A stretch of 64,000 bases of DNA from contig CM055758.1 in NCBI GenBank assembly GCA_029465975.1, positions 6,661,798 to 6,725,797 on the forward strand. The letters are read 5' to 3'. Within the stretch, counting starts at the first letter, position 1. Each line of letters starts with the position of its first letter. The translations under genes and the position numbers were made by a program. Below are positions 49,000 to 60,900 of this stretch, piece by piece. The DNA comes from Dallia pectoralis (taxonomy: Eukaryota; Chordata; Actinopteri; Esociformes; Umbridae). The notes under the pieces are model-generated. The model saw only the letters and a program-made list of their open reading frames with translations, had not been told where the DNA came from and searched no databases.

Positions 49000-51900
49000 A
49001 CGCCTCACTCTCTGTCACCTTGGTTCCTCACCGTGGGTCACATGGGTTTCTTCTTACAGTGATCAGCCCGGGCAGTTGGGATTAGCCTAGCTTTATTTAG
49101 GAGCGGAACCCTCGGAGTGCACGAACCCATACACACAAGAACAAATAAAAACACAAACACACACATCGTTCTATCCTTGTTGGGACTGGAGACCGAACCC
49201 GGACCCATATATCCACGTTCCAGCTCTCAACCCAAACCTTCGCCTAATCTCAAGCTTAACCCTAACCAATTATACCTTACCCCAGGGGACTGGCCAAACA
49301 AATCTGTACATGCGTGTTTTAAACACACAAAACACTCACAGCTAACTGCACTACGAGGATACTAGATTAAGGGCAAACTATATTTACATCAAGTATAGAA
49401 TTGACCTACCGTCTGTGGAACATCCAAATGCATGCAAAGAAAAAAAGTCACATAAACTGATTAAAAAAGAACCGAGTAGAGAAGGCCAGGCACCTGATCA
49501 GACTGGAGAAGAACTACATCAATTATCAATTTTATATACAGTGAAGGCAGAACATATTTGATCCCCTGCTGACAGAGACATGATCAGTCTAGATTTTAAT
49601 GTTTATTTGAACAGTGAGAGACAGAATAACACAATCAACAAAAAATCTAGAAAAACACATTTCAAATCATTTCTAAATTGATTTGCATTTTAATCAATAA
49701 AACAAGTATTTGACCCCTTTGCAAAACATGTATTTGACCCCAAAATACTTCACAGAGTAAAATGCAAATCAATTAATTATTGCGTCATTCTTTCTCTCAG
49801 TGTTCAAATAAAACTACCATTAAAATTAGACTGATCATATCTTTGTCAGTGGGCAAACGTACAAAAAAAGTGGTGCCTGGCTGAAGAAGGTTTAGGAATC
49901 ACTGGAATTTGGACTTCTGACATCTACCAACTTAAGAGTAAAGAAAAGATTTAGACCATCACTACAGTTAAAGAAGTGTATACATAGGGGTAAAATATAT
50001 GTTGAAACCAATTGGTTATTCATAAATACCAGACAAAGACTTGCCACCAGATGTTTGTACACAGTCTGCAATCCAGATCAAAGTCTGGGATGTGCACACC
50101 ACTGAACAGAGCCATGACAAGACAGAGGTCTGTCATCTAAGTTAGGCGACCAATAAAATCTGATTACAAAACAGATAACACAATCCTTGAGCACAGCGGG
50201 GACTTAGAAGCCACAAAGGGCTTGGTATTAGCGTATTGTATCCCATATCTTTTTCCGTGGTGTAGCTCTATTATATGATGCATTCAGTTATTAACTGATA
50301 AGTCAAAGCATTACAGGTGAAGCGAATAGCATTGATCATGCTTCTAATAAGGGCACATGTCAAGGTCTGGGTAGATTAGATAGTCAGAGAACAATCAGTT
50401 CTTGTAGTCAACAGGTTTAATTGCGGAAGAAATTAGGGACTTTGACAAAAGCCGATCTGTTATGCCAGAAGCTACAAGGCTGGTGGGGTGGTCCCGGTCA
50501 AGAGTGGTCAGTACCTAACGACAGTGGTCCCGGTCAGCAGTGGTCAGTACCTAACGACAGTGGTCCCGGTCAGCAGTGGTCAGTACCTAACGACAGTGGT
50601 CCCGGTCAAGAGTGGTCAGTACCTAACGACAGTGGTCCCGGTCAAGAGTGGTCAGTACCTAACGACAGTGGTCCCGGTCAGCAGTGGTCAGTACCTAACG
50701 ACAGTGGTCCCGGTCAAGAGTGGTCAGTACCTAACGACAGTGGTCTCGGTCAGCAGTGGTCAGTACCTAACGACAGTGGTCCCGGTCAGCAGTGGTCAGT
50801 ACCTAACGACAGTGGTCCCGGTCAGCAGTGGTCAGTACCTACTGACAGTGGTCCCGGTCAGCAGTGGTCAGTACCTACTGACAGTGGTCCCGGTCAGCAG
50901 TGGTCAGTACCTAACGACAGTGGTCCCGGTCAGCAGTGGTCAGTACCTAACGACAGTGGTCCCGGTCAGCAGTGGTCAGTACCTAACGACAGTGGTCCCG
51001 GTCAAGAGTGGTCAGTACCTAACGACAGTGGTCCCGGTCAGCAGTGGTCAGTACCTAACGACAGTGGTCCCGGTCAGCAGTGGTCAGTACCTAACGACAG
51101 TGGTCCCGGTCAGCAGTGGTCAGTACCTACTGACAGTGGTCCCGGTCAGCAGTGGTCAGTACCTAACGACAGTGGTCCCGGTCAGCAGTGGTCAGTACCT
51201 AACGACAGTGGTCCCGGTCAAGAGTGGTCAGTACCTAACGACAGTGGTCCCGGTCAGCAGTGGTCAGTACCTAACGACAGTGGTCCCGGTCAGCAGTGGT
51301 GAGTACCTAACGACAGTGGTCCCGGTCAGCAGTGGTCAGTACCTACTGACAGTGGTCCCGGTCAAGAGTGGTCAGTACCTAACGACAGTGGTCCCGGTCA
51401 GCAGTGGTCAGTACCTAACGACAGTGGTCCCGGTCAAGAGTGGTCAGTACCTAACGACAGTGGTCCCGGTCAGCAGTGGTCAGTACCTAACGACAGTGGT
51501 CCCGGTCAGCAGTGGTCAGTACCTAACGACAGTGGTCCCGGTCAGCAGTGGTCAGTACCTAACGACAGTGGTCCCGGTCAGCAGTGGTCAGTACCTACTG
51601 ACAGTGGTCCCGGTCAGCAGTGGTCAGTACCTAACGACAGTGGTCCTGGTCACCAGTGGTCAGTACCTAATGACAGTGGTCCCGGTCAGCAGTGGTCAGT
51701 ACCTACCAACAGTGGTCCACAGAGGGACAGACCACAAAGCGGCAACAGAGTGTTGACCAAAGCTCATAAAAACATGCAGGCACCAAATGATCTCTGGTCC
51801 AAACCATGGGGTCTACTGTGGCACCAGTTGCAGACATTTCTACTGGCGGTTAGAGAAGTAGTGTTTAACAACACACAGGGTATCAATCCCTAATACATAA

Positions 51901-54900
51901 AGTGCGGCGTATCCTCCGAGCGGTCAGAGTGCCCATGACGACCCCCGTTTGGGTCATGAAGTTGTCTCATCAACGTAATCTGATTTAAGTTTGAAACACA
52001 GGACCAATAGCTGTGGCTCCGATTGTGGGGGTTTTCGGGAACCTAATAAAATAACTAAATACTGTATGGTTCATACCAACCTAGTAAATGGTGAGAAATA
52101 CGTACCTTAATGGAGTTCCATCATTAATATACAGTCTGTTTTATTCTGTGTTTATCTCTTGTTTTCACGTAAACATGATGAGAGATATTCGATCATCAGT
52201 CAGTGTGATTGGCCTTGTGTCACACTGATCACTCATGCTGTGAATGTGTTGGAATAACACAGGGCTCAGCAGTTTCCTGTGACAGGTTATTCATTCACGA
52301 CTGAGGGTTATTGCATTTCAGAGGTCACAGCTCTCATTTATCAATCAGCGGTACCAGGCAAACTTCCCTACCCGTCTGCTGGGCCCATCTACATTGAAAC
52401 CAACATCCAGGTTTCACCACAGATCATTAACATTTTACGATGGCATGGAAATAATTTGCGCAGAGGTGCATCAAAGTCATTTAGCACATGTGCTTTTAAG
52501 CAGACGAGCAACTTAAATACATGATGTACACCCGCTTAGCACCTATACTACTACTACTACTGCAGAAAACATTTGAACACCTATAGGACATTTGAAAGTC
52601 CTATAGGTACAGACCAAAGAACCTTTTTGGAATCATTGTTTAAATCAAATTCTAAAGAAAAACAAAAACAACCATTTGGCTCAGATTTGGGAGCTGTACA
52701 CTTACATTTACGGTTAAATAAAGGTTAAATAAACGCAAAAGATTTTGATGATCCATACGACATTTCCCCCCCAAAAAACTGGTTTAAAGGATCAAGTTGA
52801 GAGTGAATGTACAGATAATACAGGACGAGATGTATGTAGTTCAGTAGAACAGCATTGATAAGGCAGTTACAACTAAATAACAAATACAAGGAGTATCTTG
52901 CAGGTAGGTCATTTGAGTGCACAAATTATGACCATGGTTTTGGGGGGAAAGCATTTGAGCATGCCTGAGCAAAGAGTGATTTAAGAATGTAAACGGGTAT
53001 GACATATTTATTTTATTGAAATTCGTTCCAGTCATTGGTGGCTGAAAACTCAAGAGAGAGTTTGAGGCACTTCTATAAATGACATCGCCAAAGTCGAACA
53101 GTGGTGAAATAGTCATCACCACCAAGGCAAGTTTGGCAGCGTGAGTGAAGGAGGCCCTGTTGTGGAATAGGAGGCCGATTCTGGACTTAATGTTAGATTT
53201 CACTTCGTTAATGTGCGGCTGGAAGGAGAGAGAGCGCTGTCTAACGAGACACCTAGATATTTGTATGTATCAACGTATTCTAGTTCAGACCCATCTAGCG
53301 TGGCGATGCTAGTTAGACGGGCAGGTGTGGGCAGTGATTGGTTGAAAAGCATGCACTTAGTTTTAGCAGAGTTAAGTAATAAAGAATGCTGAATGGCATT
53401 TAAACACTAAGGGCCTGACGTGTACAGGATGGCGTCATCTGCATAAAGATGAATCAGAGTCTCCAACAGCGAGAGCAGTTGAGGTCGAGGGAGTCTCCCC
53501 CTTAGAACAGGGGAATACGTGTGGCGGATTTACAATCTCTCTGGATTTCAGAAGATGAGAGAGATAGGTTAAACAGACTGGCGACGGGGGCAGCAATAAT
53601 ATTAGCAAAAACGATGTGAAAACAAAGGCTTATTTCAGTAGACAGGACCGAATGTGCCGTTTTACCATTATGCGTCTCTGACATCCTGTATATGATTGAT
53701 TATTTCTTTTGAATTGGTCAATGATTGATTTGACTTGACAGGTGAATGGATATAAATGAGCGTTTTGGACCTTTCCTTGCATGCATCACGCCTACTAATA
53801 AACCATCGGATATCATTTTACACACACCTTGTGAAACTTGTTTTCTTTTTACAGTTGCATTTATATCATTTATTACCACTCTACAGTTGGAAAAACATGA
53901 TAACGTCGTGGCGTAAACTGTTCCATAAAAATATTCCGAAGTACTTCGATATATCAATAGTAATCAATTAGAAACAAGTCAGGTTGAACAATAAACATTA
54001 ACATTGTCTGAAGGCTGTGGTGGGCAAGACTGTCCCACCATGGATATACTTTTCAATGTTATAATCTAAGTTAAGTTTATAATAGCTCTGAGTCATCTCA
54101 GCGGTTCGGTGTATGTGACCAATATAAAAAGGCTAATAGCTGTATATATACACACTTCACATTGCGTTGTATCTAAGAAAAGCCCTTGAACGTGATATCT
54201 GGGCTACAGGCCACAGCCCCATGTGCCTAATTGCATAAATATAGTACTCTAGACATGTAAATACGTTATTGCAGGTTCATATTTGTGACAGAACTCAGCG
54301 CTGTAAAGGGCAAGATGAGCCAGGGTCGATATCTCTTTAAGACGACCTCATCCAGGACCGCATCGGGTCAACGCAGTATGAAGAAAAATGAGGTGGTCTG
54401 GCCCCTGGGTACACAAACCGGCAAATAAACAGACAGGAAGGATCCAACTCGTTCCTGAGATAGAGGAGCGCCGCACCAGCTCATCTACGACTCCCAAAGG
54501 GAAGGACATCCTTAGTACTCCGTAATCCGGTCATATATGGCTGGAGCCGGGTCAAAACCGTAACGTCGGCACAAAGCACTCAACATTAAAGGCAAAATGG
54601 GAGAGGAGATGCCAGGGCAGGTGAATGGTAACAAAGAAAAGACCAGATGGATGGAAAAAAGGCCAATAAATAAGTTCCAATAGACACTGGTGATGGTAAT
54701 GAGAGGAGAGGGAGGTCTCTGTCCCTCCCACCCTGGAAGCTATTCAGAACTCTCCCCTCAGGGCTGAGTTCCACCACGACCAAAACCTCTCGCCACAAGA
54801 ACAATACCTTTCCTACAGCCTGCTCCCCACATCCACAGAACCGTACATATTTACATATTTTTGTAATTTATGGTAGCACATTGTTCATATTTGTTCTTTA

Positions 54901-57900
54901 CGTGTGTATAAAGTGTTTCAGAAACGGGCCAGAACAAATTCCTTGTTTGTTGTAAACGTCGGACAGAATAGTAGAACGGTGGTATTACAGAGAGCTGCTT
55001 TTGAGCGGGAGAAAAGCAAGCTGGCGTTTCATTGTTCATTCTTTAGAAGACGTAGAACAGGGTGACATGGGAGCTTGGTAACCAAGCCCTACAATCCACC
55101 ATCATTATCCCTGTTTCCTTTCCTCCCGTCTCTCCAGGACAGTACGTCCCTTCCTGGTGTGAACTTACTGGCTCAAGATTGCGAGAACTTACTCTGGCAT
55201 TTTGGAGATTAATCGTGCAGGACTGTGGTCATTAATCACAGAAAAACCGAGTGATATGAGAGTGTACTGCACAAAAGCCGTGTACAGTTCGGTCAGAATG
55301 TTCCCCAAACTTGCAAAACTCTCAGGTCTTTACTGAATAAATGGCTACCGCTACCGTGGAAAGTGTACAGCTACACGGTACGTCCTGAACATGCCAGTAT
55401 AAATCCCAAATCTATAACGAGTCTTCCCCTAATACTACTCGGAAGATGTGGCATAATGTACAAACTCCTTAGTCTTCGGTCTCACAGAAGGCAGGATATG
55501 GCCTGTCCAGTCTGTCCTTCTGGGATACTATATCCCATCGAGGCAAACTTGTAGTTGTCAAAAACCAACCAGTAAGTCAGTCATTTAGCCAGCCAATGTC
55601 TTCCGAGTCCCTGAGGTACCACTGGTAATGGGATAAAATCAGCCCTTCCTCAGAGGCTCTAGCGCATGTTTTAAGGATAGGGGCAAATGTCCGTTCGAAC
55701 AGCTGCAGGGGTCAGTGGGCTTTGGGGTCAGACGACATAGAAATGGTCTGGATCAGGGAATTAAAAGGCAAGCATTATTCAAGCATTTGATGTAAATTGT
55801 ATGTTCAAATCCACTTTTTGCGGATTAGTGGACAAATAAACAGTGTGAACCTTATTAGACGTCTTAATCAAATAAACAACATGGACTTTGTTATAGCCTC
55901 ACAGCAAGGAGGCAGACCACCATCAATGGTTTAAATCCGTTAGATTTTACGTTTGACATAATTCGGAGGCTATCTTTGGCATATCAAGTACTCACCAATC
56001 CCGTGTTCTTGTGCTAGAACTACTTGTCTTAACCCTAATAGGAGCTGCCAAAGAGCCTCATAAACAAACAACAGAGAGCGCTTCATTCATCTGACATACA
56101 AAGGCCATCCTATCTCCTCAACGATGAGTCCTATATCTCTATGTCCAGATATGCATCTAATGGTTTGTGTGCAGATGCGGCCGCTTGGAGATTACAAAGT
56201 ACAAAACAGAAATAATAGTAGCGTGGAATATTTTCTGTATGACATGAAACCAACCTTGACATACAGTTTATTTATTAAGTCAGTAAAGAGTGTCTTAAAC
56301 AAACGCAGGAGATCAAGCCAAGTACCAAGGCATTTAGGAGAACTAACAAAAATAATTAATTTCATTTCCATTATGCGTGTGCATTTCATATTTATTGTGT
56401 AGAATAACTGTTGCCCTGTTTAATAAAAGCCAAGTACCACAATTAGCCCAGGGTTAACAGTTAATAATTACGGATAGCATCTTATTATCTGAATCTCATC
56501 TTCTGTTGAAGAATATGTTGGAAACAAACTTGACATTGATGGACATTCATCCAGCCAGAATAGTTAAAGATCCATGATTTCTTTCGGCCTGTGCTTTTCC
56601 AATGCACTTTTTATAATGCATGCCACAGGGTTTTTTATGGTGTAACCTGGTGTAGCGAGTGTAAATACAAACAACTCTGTGAAGATCACATATCCGATGC
56701 ACACACTCAATTGCTCATTTTATGTGCACACAATTACGGCACGGGAAGGTTTGCTTGATCTAGCCGCTTGTCAGTTTCTCTAGGCTTCTCTAAACTGATA
56801 AGATAACATCCCCTCATTAGCCTTTGGACGAAGGGCCACCGTGGTAGATCAACTGTCATAAACAGGCACATCCTGGTGCTTGAATGCCTGATATACACAC
56901 ACTCACACGCTGTACCGTTCTAAACACAAACCGCATCACTGGCACACCAAGTGGCCAGTTGCAGTACTGCACCATTATCAACCTATCGGATTGCACAATT
57001 CCTGCAATTCCCTTCGCACCGCTCATCATGAAGCTGTTTATTGCTGACAGGATTTTCTTCCCCTCCATTCCCTGTTAAGCACCCGTTGAGTAATTGGGGC
57101 CGGCGGCAAAGAGAGCAAATGACTGATTGTTCCGTCCTGGAGACTTGATCCAGCAACCTTTTGGTTAATGTTCAAGAATAAGTCACTATGCTCTAACTGC
57201 TAGGCCATGGCAGTGTCAGGGGCACTGAACCAAATGCTAAATTGCTTTAAACCAAATAGTATCTTACTCACAATATCTTAACGGGCACGTAAAAAATAAT
57301 TGAGGGTATTAGATGAATTTCATATATAATGTTTTTAGAGTACTCAACAACGATGGACAATTGGTAAATCACAGAGTTGCTGGTTTCTGTGCTACAGTTC
57401 TACCAAGCATTTATATCAATTACAGGCAATTAAGCTGTTTTGAATGGGATTAAACATGAATCCACTGTATTTCAATATACCACAGTCATACCTAGTTAGA
57501 ACCATAGAAGAGGACATCAGATGCTCTCTCTTTGCAGGTGATCTGGTCTGTCTGGTCTAAATCACTTGTACACTTCGATAATGAATAACCAAATATAGTC
57601 TCCAGACACCTTGTTAATAAATGTATAATCTGTTGTGGATACGCCCTAAAACAACAACAACAACTGTTCTGAGAATGCACACCCATAGACAATGTCATTA
57701 AATGTTTCTTTAAAAGGAACACTGCCTTCACATTAGAATACATTTAAGTAATATTTTATTTGAAGTAATATCATTTCTTTGTGAAAAGACTTAACAATAT
57801 TGCACAGAACGTGTACTAAACAGTCTTTTTTCAAATCTTTTAACAAGGATTCTAACAATTTCACAGGTGACTGCATTTCTCAGGTACGAACCTAATGGAC

Positions 57901-60900
57901 TGTTTATAGAGATAAAGCGGGAAGTTTTCACCAGGTTGTTTGTTTAAAACAGGTTTTCAAACTTTTTCAGAATTGTTTTTTTTGGTTCAGGTGTAAAGTC
58001 AACACAAGTGCCTTTGTGTGTCTATTTGTCATGTAGAGGTGCTGCTTCTCATACACCTCAATAGTGGGAGATTCTATGTCGTCCAAAGATGCGTCTGTGT
58101 TTGAGGGAAGTCATGAAACAAGAAGAACAAGAAGTATTGCTAATCGTGATTTAAAACCGGTTATTTATTTATTAATTCATATAAACTGTCATAAACTCGC
58201 CCAGCACCACCAGAGGAGGACTGGTGATCCCTCAGAGCCTGGTTCCTCTCTAGGTTTTTGCCTAAATCTGACCTTCAGGGAGTTTTTCCTAGCCGCCGTG
58301 TATCAACTTGTTTCTTGTTCAACTTGTTGATGTGTGCTCTGTCGGATTCAGGCTGGGTGATTGTAAAAGCACTTTGTGACAAGTTAGTTGTAAAAAGGGC
58401 TGTATAAATACATTTCTTTGATTGATTTATTTATTCACTCCGAATTTTTCATTGCATCCTACTAATCCAGGACCGATTTACAACTGGGACATGATGAGGT
58501 AAAACAAAAAATCCTACTCCAGTAGGACGAGGGCCTCTAGTCCATCAGAAAAACCTATAAACCTAATATCGTCCTGCCACAAATAACTGCATGAACTAAG
58601 ACTTTCACATCATGAAGAAGACGTAACTAACCTAGAACAAGGCTTTATCAAGAGCTGCCAAGATCAAAGTGCTAAAGTCCAATATTATCTCCTACCTATT
58701 GTTGATTATACCTCCCACCATAAAGGTGACCTCTCTCCAGCGGCTAGCGCAGATTAGCATGCCTGTGGATGTAGGATCAGCAGGCTAGGTTAGGATCAGG
58801 GATTAGCCCCTGCTCCAGGTTCCTTACAGCGTGACTGACTCAAACCAAATCCAACCAGACTGGCCCTGGTCAGCTGTTTGTTCCACCCTAAAGAAAGTCT
58901 GACCAGACCCCTGGAGAAAGTTTATGCCATAAAGGACAATTTTGCTAATTTCTCACTGTTTGATGGTACCTAACCTAGAAGGAATTCAATGGACCAACAG
59001 AAACAGTTACCCATGGTTCAGCTTCCTTTAAACAGACATTTTAAACGTACTTAAACGTATGCATGTTAAAGTAATTATGCCATGTGATCACGGCGCTAAC
59101 AAAATATATTTGCAATAAAAAAGATATACATACCAGAACGGGTTCAATTGGTTTTTATAAATGCAGTTGCTGAAGTTTGTAACGCCAGTTATAATTAAAA
59201 AGGTCAACAGATGTGTACAGGGTGAAGAACTCTCCAACATCTAGTGGAAATAGTTAATTTGTCCTTCAAAACAGTGGTGAAATGATGTTAGTTACAAGGC
59301 TAGCAACACAGCGAGCTCACGGTCGTGAGCTAGCAAACATGCCACTCAATGTGTGTGTCTTATAGTGGGTAGGCTTGTTCTGGGCGACCTGTGTGTGTGT
59401 GTCCAACTAATGGCTTTGTGATATCGACCATATCACTGGTGTTTACCCTCAACATGTAGCGGCTACATATCAGCTCCTCATGCTTTGGTTCCACAAGTGA
59501 AGTGTGAGTGTTTTATGAACATTATAAATTAGGTGTGGATGAGGGTGAAAATATTTCTGAAGTAGGAATGTAGGCATTCCCTCTACTAATTCCTTTACCG
59601 GTGAGCCAACAATGGAAAGACGAGCACAAGGAAGTAATTGAGGTTACAAAATCTATCCTGCTTTAAAGATTCCATCACTGCTTCCTTCATGCAGTCGAAA
59701 TAGATGGAGCGTGTAAAAAAAAAAAATATAAGTACATGACACAGTGCACAAAGATTTCACTGCCCAACAATCTGATAAGGAAAAATCTTACACATCTTAG
59801 GTAACTTCAGGTGTGGGGAAATAACGTAAATGTGCTTCCTGGTAAAACAATGATCCAATATATATATATATAATTTATATTAAATTGACATGTATTTTTA
59901 TTGGATCATATACACAGACAGAGACACATTATCAATGAAACCGAATGTGTCCTGTGAACTATTTCTGAGTGCATGTGACCAGTTGATCTCCACAGCATTG
60001 GACATGGTTAAAGAGTACTCCTCAGCAATAGAAACACACATTCCAATCCGTCAAAAGGTTCCACGTGGGCGGGTGATTAAATAGGGCCACAGTTTTTTAA
60101 TCAACGCGCTTTCATCCTTACAGACGGCAATGTGTCAAGACAAAACGTGCATATGGTCCGTAGCACTGTTGACAATCTATTCTAACATGTAGCCCGGGTC
60201 ATCAATTATTTAACCCTGACGTGTCTGCGGAGCGATACCACTTGGCTCTGGTGTCCACACACAGTGTAATTGATTGTGACAGGCTCTGGGATAATAGATT
60301 ACCCAGCAGAGTCTCAGCCTATATAGAAGCGGTGGGGACAGTCTACTTATCCGGGCCTCGGTTGGGTTGAACAGTTGTGAGCTACTGGGCATTTGACTCA
60401 TGTAGGGGGCGGAGAAAGTTCACTTCTGGCCAAGTGCGCACACCGGAACGACCCTCGCTGAACAGTGCTGTAATTCACACCTAAATGTTTTATTCGGCTT
60501 TTAAAAAAAATACAAAAAATAATGACAGAGTTGTTGTGAATAATGTCTGGGTTCAAGCCCTGGTTCGGTCTGTACCAGACAACGTGTGCGCTTATGTCTA
60601 AAACTATACAATACATATATATTGGGTCAATTAACATAAAGGGCTACGCGTAATAATGAGCACACGTTAGTTCACTCTCCATGGATAGCACAATTATATG
60701 TTTTTATGGAACTCAATCCAAGTCACAGACTATTATTATGAACATATCCTTGCCGGGATAAATTACCAAACTTCTGATCCGGGGCAATGTGTTTGAAGCG
60801 CGACATGCCCACTCCAACGTGTGGCCCACCACCACAGCCTATTGGATAACACGGTCCAGGAAACGGTCCCGGTAAAATAACCGGTTAATACTCACTTGTT

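Noticed and set aside
22913..51716. CRISPR array
   Set aside because: Direct repeats of 36 and 42 bases looked superficially similar, but they are contiguous tandem units without unique spacers, in a vertebrate genome.
50421..51756. Open frames of about 290 and 420 codons rich in GQYLTT or GQQWSVPND repeats
   Set aside because: Tandem 36-base unit in slc4a4 intron 1; a periodic frame artefact, not a repeat protein.
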